A stretch of DNA of 64,000 nucleotides from contig NZ_JADOTV010000001.1 in the NCBI RefSeq assembly GCF_015767245.1, positions 556,896-620,895 on the forward strand, in the 5' to 3' direction. The notes below the pieces were generated by a model, which did no database searches, had not been told where the DNA came from, and saw nothing but the letters and a program-made list of their open reading frames with translations. Made by a program: the position numbers and the translations under genes. Source of the DNA: Aureivirga sp. CE67. Its GTDB lineage: Bacteria > Bacteroidota > Bacteroidia > Flavobacteriales > Flavobacteriaceae. Of the stretch, positions 56,226 to 64,000 are shown piece by piece (the stretch's first letter is position 1; each line of letters begins with the position of its first letter).

Positions 56226-56510
56226 ATGAATATGAAAAAAGAAATGGCCATAGGGTTTTTCTCAGGAATCATCGCTACAGCTGTAGGGTTATATTTATAT
56301 CTACAACTTGCTTTTGATAGCGATTTTGATACTTCTTTAAAAAGAATAATGGAAGAAGGTTTATTTGGGAAAGTAATTAGTTTAGCAGCAATCGCAAATC
56401 TTGCTGTATTTTTTATTTTTATTAAAAAAAACAAAGACTACAGAGCAAGAGGAGTATTACTTGCAACAATCGTTATTGCTGCGGTAACCATGATTATTAA
56501 ATTTTTATAA
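56226..56510 (+). CDS. Small membrane protein between surE and lpxB
   Basis: 94 aa with three hydrophobic segments (residues 7-25, 45-65 and 75-93) and a basic loop between the last two. No family is recognised. It starts 1 bp after the surE stop and ends 3 bp before lpxB, so it is co-transcribed with them. A similar small gene at this place occurs in other flavobacteria as far as I recall; a role in lipid A or envelope work is inference from context. Confidence 0.72.
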   Translation: MNMKKEMAIGFFSGIIATAVGLYLYLQLAFDSDFDTSLKRIMEEGLFGKVISLAAIANLAVFFIFIKKNKDYRARGVLLATIVIAAVTMIIKFL

Positions 56511-56513
56511 TAA

Positions 56514-57635
56514 ATGAAATATTATATAATTGCAGGAGAAGCTTCAGGTGATTTACACGGATCCAACTTGATGAAAAGTATCTTGAAAAAAGATCCAGAG
56601 GCTGAGTTCCGATTTTGGGGAGGAGATTTAATGCAAAGTGTAGGTGGAACTTTGGTAAAACATTACCGAGATCTTGCTTTTATGGGGTTTATAGAAGTTT
56701 TGATGAACATCAAGACGATTCTTAAAAATATCAAATTTTGTAAAGCTGATATTTTAGAATACAAACCGGATACTATTATCTTTATTGATTATCCAGGGTT
56801 TAATATGCGGATTGCAGAATTTGCCAAAAATCACGGAATCAAAACAGATTATTATATTTCGCCACAAATTTGGGCTTGGAAAGAAGGACGAATCAAAAAA
56901 ATCAAACGAGATGTTGATGAAATGTATGTGATTCTTCCTTTTGAAAAAGATTTTTATGAGAAAAAACATCAGTTCCCAGTTCATTTTGTAGGACATCCTC
57001 TTATCGATGCTATTGCGGATAGAACGCAAGTAGACGATAAAACTTTTAGAACTGAAAATAATTTAGATCTAGAAAAACCAATCATTGCACTACTTCCTGG
57101 AAGTAGAAAACAAGAAATTACAAACATGTTGGAGGTAATGCTTTCTGTAACAGAAAATTTCCCTGAATATGAATTTGTAATTGCTGGTGCTCCTAGCCAA
57201 GATTTTAGTTTTTACGAACAATTTATCACAAAAGACAATATTAAGTTTATCAGCAACAAAACCTACGATTTACTTTCACTTTCGTATGCTGCTTTGGTAA
57301 CTTCTGGAACCGCAACTTTAGAAACTGCTTTGTTTAAAGTTCCTGAAATTGTTTGTTATAAAACGAGTAATATTTCTTATCAAATTGCAAAAAGACTTAT
57401 TAATCTTAAGTTTATTTCTTTGGTAAATTTAATTATGGACAAAGAAATCGTTGTAGAATTAATTCAAGGTGAGTTCAATAAAAAACGTTTGACTTCAGAA
57501 TTGGAAAAAATCTTAACGATGAAAAAACGAGAAGAACTTTTTGAAAACTATTATGATTTGGAAGAAAAATTAGGAGGAAAAGGAGCCTCTGACAATACTG
57601 CTGAATTAATTATAAACGATATTAAAAAAGCATAA
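56514..57635 (+). CDS. lpxB: Lipid-A-disaccharide synthase
   Basis: 373 aa GT19 enzyme that joins lipid X and UDP-diacylglucosamine. 'IIAGEASGDLHGSNLMKSI' is the family start, 'DYYISPQIWAWKEGRIKKIKRDVDEMYVILPFEKDFY' the membrane-binding core, and 'IALLPGSRKQEI' the donor site. Shows the organism makes lipid A. Confidence 0.96.
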   Translation: MKYYIIAGEASGDLHGSNLMKSILKKDPEAEFRFWGGDLMQSVGGTLVKHYRDLAFMGFIEVLMNIKTILKNIKFCKADILEYKPDTIIFIDYPGFNMRIAEFAKNHGIKTDYYISPQIWAWKEGRIKKIKRDVDEMYVILPFEKDFYEKKHQFPVHFVGHPLIDAIADRTQVDDKTFRTENNLDLEKPIIALLPGSRKQEITNMLEVMLSVTENFPEYEFVIAGAPSQDFSFYEQFITKDNIKFISNKTYDLLSLSYAALVTSGTATLETALFKVPEIVCYKTSNISYQIAKRLINLKFISLVNLIMDKEIVVELIQGEFNKKRLTSELEKILTMKKREELFENYYDLEEKLGGKGASDNTAELIINDIKKA

Positions 57636-57647
57636 AAATAATTTTCT

Positions 57648-58571
57648 ATGAATGAGATTTCTGTTTCACAAATTTCCGAACTAAAATATCTAGACCTTCT
57701 AGCAAAACAAGTTGTAGAAGGATTTATTACAGGAATGCATAAAAGTCCATTTCACGGATTTTCTGTAGAATTTGCCGAGCATAAACTTTATAATAAAGGA
57801 GAAAGCACAAGGCATATTGATTGGAAATTATTTGCAAAAACAGGAAAGCTTTACACTAAAAGATACGAGGAAGAAACAAATCTGAGATGTCATATTATTG
57901 TTGACAATTCGGCTTCGATGCATTATCCTGATATCAAAAATCCGAACATCAAGAATTTGAATAAAATCAGTTTTTCTGCAATTGCAGCTGCTGCGCTTAC
58001 AGAAATATTGAAAAGACAAAGAGATGCTGTAGGATTGAGTGTTTATAGCGATAAATACGATTATTATGCTCCAGAAAAAGGAAGTGAGCGTCATAGACGA
58101 ATGTTATTGACCGAACTTTCTAATATGATTTCTAAAAAATCGACTGCAAAAACGGATACGTATAAATTTTTACACCAAATTGCAGAAAACATCCATAGAA
58201 GATCTCTGATTTTTCTTTTTACGGACATGTTTCAGGTGGATAAAGACAAAGAAGAATTATTTGAAGCACTTCGTCATTTGAAATATAATAAGCACGAATT
58301 AGTACTTTTTCATACGTACGACGGAAATTTAGAATATAATTTTGATTTTGATAACAAACCGAAGAAATTCGTGGATGTAGAAACAGGAGAATCTATCAAT
58401 TTATTCGCTGAAAACGTAAAAGAATCCTATAAAGAATTGATAGATAATTACTTCCAAGACTTAAAAATGACTTGTATGAAGTACAAAATCGATTACATTC
58501 CGGTAGATATTCACCAAGGTTTTGAACAAATTCTAATCTCATATTTGATTAGTAGAAAAAAAATGTTGTGA
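57648..58571 (+). CDS. DUF58 / VWA-like protein
   Basis: 307 aa. 'GFSVEFAEHKLYNKGESTRHIDWKLFAKTGKLYTKRYEEET' is the DUF58 core, followed by a von Willebrand A-like fold with a MIDAS start 'VDNSASMHYPD'. Members usually stand beside MoxR ATPases; none is visible here. It is the last gene of the surE-lpxB unit, 12 bp after lpxB. It has no membrane segment. Role unknown. Confidence 0.88.
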   Translation: MNEISVSQISELKYLDLLAKQVVEGFITGMHKSPFHGFSVEFAEHKLYNKGESTRHIDWKLFAKTGKLYTKRYEEETNLRCHIIVDNSASMHYPDIKNPNIKNLNKISFSAIAAAALTEILKRQRDAVGLSVYSDKYDYYAPEKGSERHRRMLLTELSNMISKKSTAKTDTYKFLHQIAENIHRRSLIFLFTDMFQVDKDKEELFEALRHLKYNKHELVLFHTYDGNLEYNFDFDNKPKKFVDVETGESINLFAENVKESYKELIDNYFQDLKMTCMKYKIDYIPVDIHQGFEQILISYLISRKKML

Positions 58572-58587
58572 TTTTTTTCAAAAAGCC

Positions 58588-58617
58588 TTGCAGATATAAA
58601 AAAAGCTTGTATATTTG
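58588..58617 (+). promoter_or_regulatory. Promoter of tRNA-Asp
   Basis: TTG at 58588-58590, 19-nt spacer, TATATTTG at 58610-58617: a full consensus match, 18 bp before the tRNA. Confidence 0.88.
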
Positions 58618-58635
58618 CACCGCAATCAAGCAAAC

Positions 58636-58709
58636 GGTCTGGTAGTTCAGCTGGTTAGAATACCTGCCTGTCACGCAGGGGGTCGCGGGTTCGAGTCCCG
58701 TCCAGACCG
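58636..58709 (+). tRNA. tRNA-Asp (GUC)
   Basis: 74 nt cloverleaf: acceptor GGTCTGG/CCAGACC, discriminator G, anticodon arm CCTGCCTGTCACGCAGG with anticodon GTC, T-arm CGCGGGTTCGAGTCCCG. CCA is not encoded. Single gene with own promoter and terminator. Confidence 0.97.
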
Positions 58710-58711
58710 CG

Positions 58712-58744
58712 AAAAGCTCCTCAATTTTTGAGGAGCTTTTTTTT
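58712..58744 (+). terminator. Terminator after tRNA-Asp
   Basis: AAAAGCTCCTCA / TGAGGAGCTTTT stem with a T-run, starting 2 bp after the tRNA. Confidence 0.9.
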
Positions 58745-58949
58745 GGTTTAAAGATTCCCTTTACTTCAAATAATCAAAACTTATCATTCCCCCTACTCTC
58801 ATTAAAATTTTCCCCAGCCAAAATACTTTTTCAAAGCAATTAAAGTTTCAGATGAAAATTTGAACAGATATTCATTATTTTTTAGAATAAAAAAATCGTA
58901 CTTTCAAATTAGTTTCTAATTTTGCAGTCTGAAATCTAGCGAATCGTAT

Positions 58950-60245
58950 ATGGAAAGAATTTGGTTGAAGAAAGAACTTTCAGAGGTTTCTGAGTTTAAA
59001 GAGAAAATGTTGTTTTGGGCACAAAAGTTTGCCCATATTTGCTGGTTGGATAGTAATTCACATCAGGCGAAATATGGTTCTGTAGATGCTGTTTTGGCTG
59101 TAGATGCTGAAAGAGTATTAGATTGCAATTATCAAAATGCTTTTCAAAAACTGACTGATTTTAGAAATGAAGTAAACGACTATATCTACGGATATTTAGC
59201 TTATGATCTAAAAAATGATGTCGAAAAACTTACTTCCTCTAATTTAGATGGATTACATTTTTCCGATTTAGTTTTTTTTCAACCTAAAAAAATATTTTCA
59301 CTACAAGGAAATACGCTTTCTATTGGATATTTAAATCCACAAGAAATTGAAAAAGATTTGGAAGAAATCTCAAACATTTCTTTACCAAAGAATCAAAAGA
59401 TTTCAGAGAAACAAATCGAAGTACAACAAAGAATTTCGGAAAGTGAATACAAAGAAAAACTAGAACAAGTTTTATATCATATTCATCGTGGTGATATTTA
59501 TGAAGCTAATTTCTGTATGGAGTTTTTCGCTGAAAATGTAGATTTAAATCCATTTGCTGCTTATCAAAAATTAAATTCGATCTCTACACCTCCTTTTGCT
59601 ACTTTTTTCAAAACAAAAAATAATTATCTAGCCTCTGCATCGCCTGAGAGATTTGTAAAGAAAAAAGGGGGGCAAATAGTTTCGCAGCCAATAAAAGGAA
59701 CTTCAAAACGTGGAAAAAACAAAGAAGAAGATTCGAAATTAATTTATGAATTAGAAACCAATATCAAAGAGCGAGCTGAAAACATCATGATTGTAGATTT
59801 GGTTCGAAATGATTTGTCTAGAAAAGCAAAAAAAGGAACTGTAGAAGTAACGGAACTTTGTAAAATATACACATTTGAGCAAGTACATCAGATGATTTCT
59901 ACAATCGTTTGTGAAGTGGAAGAAAAAGAGGATGTAGTTGGAATTATTCGTGATTTATTCCCAATGGGAAGTATGACTGGAGCTCCAAAAATTTCGGCAA
60001 TGCAAATCATGGAACGACTGGAAGAATCTAAGCGTGGATTGTATTCTGGAGCTGTTGGATATTTTACACCTGATGGAGATTTTGATTTCAATGTGATTAT
60101 TCGAAGTATTTTGTACAATGCAGAAAATAAATATGCATCCTTTTCTGTTGGTGGTGCAATTACAGCAAAATCGATTATCGAAAAAGAATACGAAGAGTGT
60201 TTTGTAAAGGCAAATGCCATGAAAAAAACGTTGGAAGAAGGTTAA
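58950..60245 (+). CDS. pabB: Aminodeoxychorismate synthase component I
   Basis: 431 aa chorismate-binding enzyme. In the active site it has 'QPIKGTSKRGKN'; the Lys in PIKGT is the one PabB uses as nucleophile, where TrpE has Ala in IAGT, so 4-amino-4-deoxychorismate rather than anthranilate is the likely product. 'HRGDIYEANFCMEFF', 'MGSMTGAPKISAMQIMERLE' and 'GGAITAKSIIEKEYEECF' complete the fold. No amidotransferase (PabA) gene is nearby. It feeds folate, as does folC in this window. A -7 box TAATTTTG is at 58917-58924. It overlaps recJ by 4 bp tail to tail. Confidence 0.88.
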   Translation: MERIWLKKELSEVSEFKEKMLFWAQKFAHICWLDSNSHQAKYGSVDAVLAVDAERVLDCNYQNAFQKLTDFRNEVNDYIYGYLAYDLKNDVEKLTSSNLDGLHFSDLVFFQPKKIFSLQGNTLSIGYLNPQEIEKDLEEISNISLPKNQKISEKQIEVQQRISESEYKEKLEQVLYHIHRGDIYEANFCMEFFAENVDLNPFAAYQKLNSISTPPFATFFKTKNNYLASASPERFVKKKGGQIVSQPIKGTSKRGKNKEEDSKLIYELETNIKERAENIMIVDLVRNDLSRKAKKGTVEVTELCKIYTFEQVHQMISTIVCEVEEKEDVVGIIRDLFPMGSMTGAPKISAMQIMERLEESKRGLYSGAVGYFTPDGDFDFNVIIRSILYNAENKYASFSVGGAITAKSIIEKEYEECFVKANAMKKTLEEG

Positions 60246-61945
60246 ATTTCTTCCAAACTATTTTCTTTAATATCTTTTAAAATCAACTGTAATTCCTGTT
60301 TTCCATTCCAAGTATTCAAATCCACTTGAAAAGCTGCGGAAAACTCTGAATTCTCAGCAATATCTAATTTTTCTCCTAAATTAAAACCTACTGCTTGTAG
60401 TTCTAGATTTTTCTGAAAATCGGCTATTTGTAATTTTAAATGATTTGCATCTGCTCCTATTTTTCTAGCAATATTCGCTTTCAAATGCGAACATTTAAAA
60501 ACAGGTTTCATATTCGCAGGTCCAAAAGGTGCAAATTGCCTTAAAACAGCATAAAATCGTGGTGTAATCTCCTCAAATTCGATTTCTGCATCAATACTTA
60601 TTTCTTCAGTTTTTAATTCTTCTGGAAGCGTTTCAGAAACTACTTGTTCAAATTTATTTTTAAAACTCTCATAGTTTTCTTCCAAAATAGTCAAACCAGC
60701 AGCGTATTTATGTCCTCCAAATTGCTCGATAAACTCTGAACATTGATCAATTGCTTCATACACATCAAAACCTCTTACAGAACGAGCAGAAGCAGTTAGT
60801 TTCCCATTACTTTTTGTAAAAACAATCGTAGGACGATAATAAGACTCAATCAATCTTGAAGCAACAATTCCAATAACCCCTTTATGCCAGTTTTCGTCAT
60901 AAACTACTGTGGTCATCTTTGAGGTTTCTTCATTTTTGACAATTTGTAAAAGTGCTTCTTGCGTGATTTGTTTATCTAAATCTTTTCTTTGTTTGTTGAA
61001 ATAATTGATTTCTTTTGCAAAAATTCTAGCATCGTCTTCATTTGTTTCTGTCAGAAGCTTCACAGCATTTAATCCATGTTTGATTCTTCCTGCTGCATTA
61101 ATTTTAGGAGCAATTCCAAAAACAACATCTGTAATCGTCATTTTTTTATTTGAAACATCTTTTAAAGCTTTAATTCCAATTCTTGGCTGCTCATTTATTA
61201 TTTTTAAACCAAAATGCGCTAAAGTTCTATTTTCTCCAGTCATCGGAACAATATCAGCTCCAATACTCACAGCAACCAAATCCAAATAAGGATATACTTC
61301 ATCAAAACTTTGTTTATAACTTTCATTCAAAGCTTGAATTAATTTAAAACCAACACCACATCCCGAAAGCTCATCATAAGGATAATGACAGTCTTTTTGC
61401 TTTGGATTTAAAATAGCATCTGCATCTGGCACAATTTCTCCAGGCCTATGATGATCACAAATAATAACAGAAACGCCATTTTCTTTTGCATATTTGACTT
61501 TATCCATTGCTTTAATTCCACAGTCAAGAGTGATCATTAAAGAAAAATCATTGTCTATCGCAAAATCAATTCCTTGAAAAGAAACTCCATAACCTTCCGT
61601 ATATCGATCTGGAATATAACTAGCAACATTTGGTGTCAAAGTTTTTAAATAAGTAGACATTAAAGAAACCGCCGTAGTTCCATCCACATCATAATCTCCA
61701 TAAACCAAAATATTTCCATTTTTAGAAATCACTTCTTGAATAAGATTTACAGCTTTCTCCATATCTTTCATTAAAAAAGGACTGTGTAAATCTTCTAAAG
61801 ATGGTCTAAAAAACTGTTTTGCTTGCTCAAAAGTTTCAATTCCTCTTTGCACCAATATTTTAGCTAAAGTATTACTTACATTAATTTCTTTCGAAAGTTG
61901 TTCAATTTTTTCAGGATTTGGTTCTTCTTTAATAGTCCAACGCAT
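60242..61945 (-). CDS. recJ: Single-stranded-DNA-specific exonuclease RecJ
   Basis: 567 aa DHH-superfamily nuclease. 'VYGDYDVDGTTAVSLM' holds the first Asp motif, 'IICDHHRPGEIVPDADAILNPK' the DHH motif, and 'GGHKYAAGLTI' the DHHA1 domain (GGGHxxAAG-like). It acts 5' to 3' on single-stranded DNA in repair and recombination. No operon partner; downstream of queA but separated by a terminator. Confidence 0.96.
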   Translation of the reverse strand: MRWTIKEEPNPEKIEQLSKEINVSNTLAKILVQRGIETFEQAKQFFRPSLEDLHSPFLMKDMEKAVNLIQEVISKNGNILVYGDYDVDGTTAVSLMSTYLKTLTPNVASYIPDRYTEGYGVSFQGIDFAIDNDFSLMITLDCGIKAMDKVKYAKENGVSVIICDHHRPGEIVPDADAILNPKQKDCHYPYDELSGCGVGFKLIQALNESYKQSFDEVYPYLDLVAVSIGADIVPMTGENRTLAHFGLKIINEQPRIGIKALKDVSNKKMTITDVVFGIAPKINAAGRIKHGLNAVKLLTETNEDDARIFAKEINYFNKQRKDLDKQITQEALLQIVKNEETSKMTTVVYDENWHKGVIGIVASRLIESYYRPTIVFTKSNGKLTASARSVRGFDVYEAIDQCSEFIEQFGGHKYAAGLTILEENYESFKNKFEQVVSETLPEELKTEEISIDAEIEFEEITPRFYAVLRQFAPFGPANMKPVFKCSHLKANIARKIGADANHLKLQIADFQKNLELQAVGFNLGEKLDIAENSEFSAAFQVDLNTWNGKQELQLILKDIKENSLEEI

Positions 61946-61991
61946 ATTTTTTAGTTTTTGCAGAAATCCGAAGATACTTAATATTTTACAT

Positions 61992-62023
61992 AAAAAAAAC
62001 TCTAGAATTGTCTAGAGTTTTTT
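61992..62023 (-). terminator. Terminator between queA and recJ
   Basis: ACTCTAGA-attg-TCTAGAGT stem with A-run on one side and T-run on the other; on the minus strand it ends the queA transcript. Confidence 0.88.
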
Positions 62024-62048
62024 AAATAATTTATGTTGTAATGAATGA

Positions 62049-63098
62049 TTATAAAATCAACATTGCATCACCGTAAGAATAGAAATTATATCCTTCTTCT
62101 ACAGCTTCTTTATAAGCTCTCATTAATAAATCATAACCAGCAAAAGCAGCAGTCATCATCATTAAAGTAGATTGTGGTGTATGGAAGTTTGTAATCATAC
62201 AGTTTGCGATACTAAACTCATAAGGAGGGAAAATAAATTTATTTGTCCATCCAGTATAAGGATTCAAATGTCTATCTGCAGAAACTGAACTTTCGATAGC
62301 TCTCATTACTGTTGTTCCAACAGCACAAACTTTTCTTTTACTATCAATAGCACTATTTACAACATCCGCTGTATCTTGTAAAATTTCGATTTGCTCAGAA
62401 TCCATTTTATGTTTAGATAAATCTTCAACTTCTACTGGGTTGAAAGTTCCTAAACCAACATGAAGTGTTAATTCTGCAAAGTCAATTCCTTTAATTTCCA
62501 AACGCTTCATTAAGTGCTTAGAAAAGTGCATTCCAGCAGTTGGTGCTGCTACAGCTCCTTCATGCTTTGCATAAATTGTTTGATATCTTTCTTCATCTTC
62601 TGGCTCAACATCTCTTTTGATATATTTTGGAAGAGGAGTTTGTCCTAACTCCTTTAATTTAGCTCTAAACTCTTCGTATGAACCATCATATAAGAAACGT
62701 AATGTTCTTCCTCTTGAAGTAGTATTGTCGATTACTTCTGCAACTAAACTTTCATCTTCTCCGAAGAATAATTTATTACCAATTCGGATCTTACGAGCAG
62801 GGTCTACTAATACATCCCAAAGTCTTCCTTCTGCATTAAGCTCTCTTAATAAGAAAACTTCAATACGAGCTCCAGTTTTTTCTTTCAAACCATATAGCCT
62901 TGCAGGAAATACTTTAGTATTATTCAAAATCATTAAATCTCCCTCATCAAAATAGTTGATCAAATCCTTGAATGTTTTATGTTCAATTGTTTGTTCTTTT
63001 CTATTTAAAACCATTAAACGAGCTTCGTCCCTGTGTTCTGCAGGGTGCTCAGCTAATAATTCTACAGGTAGATCGAATTTATAATCTGATAATTTCAT
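62049..63098 (-). CDS. queA: S-adenosylmethionine:tRNA ribosyltransferase-isomerase
   Basis: 349 aa. '[28 protein letters not shown]' is the family start; '[15 protein letters not shown]', '[18 protein letters not shown]', '[25 protein letters not shown]' and '[17 protein letters not shown]' follow. It adds the epoxycyclopentane of epoxyqueuosine to tRNA wobble G34. Length is normal. No other queuosine gene is in the window. Confidence 0.96.
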   Translation of the reverse strand: MKLSDYKFDLPVELLAEHPAEHRDEARLMVLNRKEQTIEHKTFKDLINYFDEGDLMILNNTKVFPARLYGLKEKTGARIEVFLLRELNAEGRLWDVLVDPARKIRIGNKLFFGEDESLVAEVIDNTTSRGRTLRFLYDGSYEEFRAKLKELGQTPLPKYIKRDVEPEDEERYQTIYAKHEGAVAAPTAGMHFSKHLMKRLEIKGIDFAELTLHVGLGTFNPVEVEDLSKHKMDSEQIEILQDTADVVNSAIDSKRKVCAVGTTVMRAIESSVSADRHLNPYTGWTNKFIFPPYEFSIANCMITNFHTPQSTLMMMTAAFAGYDLLMRAYKEAVEEGYNFYSYGDAMLIL

Positions 63099-63188
63099 AA
63101 AATGAATGTTTTTTCAAAATGTGAGCAAATATACAACTTCAAAATAGGCGTTGTCAAGTGTTTAGGCTTAAAAATTATTATAAATTTT

Positions 63189-64000
63189 TTATTTTGTTAA
63201 TTTACTAAAATCTTTCCAGAAATCCGTATATGATTTCGTTACAACTTCTTGATTTTCAACAAACAAACTATTTTTTAGACAAAGAGGTGCAAAAGCCATT
63301 GCCATTCTATGATCATTATACGTTACTACAGAAACATCAGAAAGCATTGTTTTTGAGTTTTTTAGCTCTAAACTTTCGTCTGTAATCATTACTTCTGCTC
63401 CAAATTTCTCCAATTCTGTTTTCAAAGCAACCAAACGGTCTGTTTCTTTGATTTTTAACGTATGTAAACCTGTCATTTTAGTCGCAATACCTAAACCAAA
63501 ACAAGTTACAGCAATTGTCTGTGCAATGTCCGGCGCATTACTCAAATCTAATTCTAAAATCTCTGGAAGTTCAAAATTTTCAACTTTTTCTAAATGCAAA
63601 GTATTTTTCTCAAAACAACTTTTCACACCTAATTTCTCATAAATATCTACAAGAACACTATCACCCTGTAAACTTTCAGGTTTATAGGTTTGTAGCGAAA
63701 CTTTTCCTTTTGCGCTTAAAGCAATCAAACTAAAATAATAAGAAGCAGAGCTCCAATCAGATTCTACCGCAAAATCTTCTATTTGATTTTCTTTCAAAGG
63801 AAAAACCTGAATACTATCTTCTTTCCATTCTAGAGAAACACCTAAACTCTCCAAAAGAGAAGTTGTCATTTTGATGTATGGAATCGAAGTTAATTTACTT
63901 GTAAAATTAATTTTTAAACCATTTTCCAACGAAGGTGCAATCAATAAAAGCGCAGAAATATACTGACTCGAAACATTTCCTTGAATCGAAACTTCTTTTT
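63189..64000 (-). CDS. aroA: 3-phosphoshikimate 1-carboxyvinyltransferase (C-terminal part)
   Basis: The frame is open to the window edge, so the N-terminal part is missing. 'SIQGNVSSQYISALLLIAP' is the Q-x-SSQ-like substrate loop, 'ESDWSSASYYFSLIALSAKGKV' and 'DLSNAPDIAQTIAVTCFG' follow, then 'LKIKETDRLVALKTEL' with the conserved KETDR and 'VTYNDHRMAMAFAPL' with DHRMAM. EPSP synthase makes the precursor of chorismate, which pabB uses. It lies 90 bp upstream of queA in the same direction. Confidence 0.93.
   Translation of the reverse strand, partial: KEVSIQGNVSSQYISALLLIAPSLENGLKINFTSKLTSIPYIKMTTSLLESLGVSLEWKEDSIQVFPLKENQIEDFAVESDWSSASYYFSLIALSAKGKVSLQTYKPESLQGDSVLVDIYEKLGVKSCFEKNTLHLEKVENFELPEILELDLSNAPDIAQTIAVTCFGLGIATKMTGLHTLKIKETDRLVALKTELEKFGAEVMITDESLELKNSKTMLSDVSVVTYNDHRMAMAFAPLCLKNSLFVENQEVVTKSYTDFWKDFSKLTK

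Noticed and set aside
59888-60220. Antisense frame of 110 aa in pabB
   Set aside because: It mirrors the conserved chorismate-binding region of the real gene.

Overview
The window looks like a chromosomal segment of a marine-type Flavobacteriaceae (Bacteroidota). The DNA is very AT-rich. There are two proteins with type IX secretion C-terminal sorting domains, a TonB-dependent receptor with a carboxypeptidase-like N-terminal domain, a LytS/LytTR pair, and a type-3 prolyl-tRNA synthetase. Many promoters fit the Bacteroidota consensus TTG-N19-TAnnTTTG, and Shine-Dalgarno sequences are scarce. I cannot name genus or species from sequence alone.

Layout. 1-4.3 kb: the 3' part of a PKD/T9SS protein, a sirtuin, an exported protein of unknown role, an Asp-rich T9SS protein and an orphan small gene. 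4.3-6.1 kb: LytTR regulator and LytS-type kinase. 6.1-10.2 kb: a same-strand block of a 7TM-AraC regulator, two SDR-type dehydrogenases, a START-like protein and a DUF2062 membrane protein. 10.3-13.9 kb: an MBL-fold hydrolase and a TonB receptor. 13.9-15.4 kb: a 1.5 kb region without protein genes that carries four near-identical small-RNA-like units and a 160 bp MITE. 15.4-19.2 kb: a YgjV-like membrane protein, two glycosyltransferases and folC. 19.5-21.9 kb: rpsT, five identical tRNA-Glu genes and proS. 22-29.4 kb: a lipoprotein, an OmpP1/FadL porin, and a TolC-HlyD-ABC type I export set whose ABC protein has lost its Walker A motif. 29.6-31.5 kb: amidase, tRNA-Arg and yqeY.

31.6-46.9 kb is a complete Bacteroidota-style dcw cluster on the minus strand: mraZ-rsmH-ftsL-ftsI-murE-mraY-murD-ftsW-murG-murC-ftsQ-ftsA-ftsZ. 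It makes lipid II and the divisome. murF and ddl are absent from it. A candidate MraZ operator lies upstream of mraZ. 47-58.6 kb holds housekeeping genes: hydrolase, engB, an RluA-type synthase, a LysE-like exporter, polyprenyl synthase, thioesterase, OppC-like permease, tail-specific protease, surE, lpxB and a DUF58 protein. 58.6-64 kb: tRNA-Asp with a consensus promoter and a terminator, pabB, recJ, queA and the 3' part of aroA, cut by the window edge.

The most interesting signal is the four-copy RNA family at 14.0-15.1 kb. Each unit has a 5' hairpin starting 5-7 nt after a -7 promoter box, a nearly invariant linker of about 21 nt, and a rho-independent terminator; two of the four have a perfect TTG-N19-TATATTTG promoter. 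A second non-coding element, a roughly 90-125 bp intergenic repeat with an inner hairpin, occurs three times (11.2, 19.2 and 30.7 kb).
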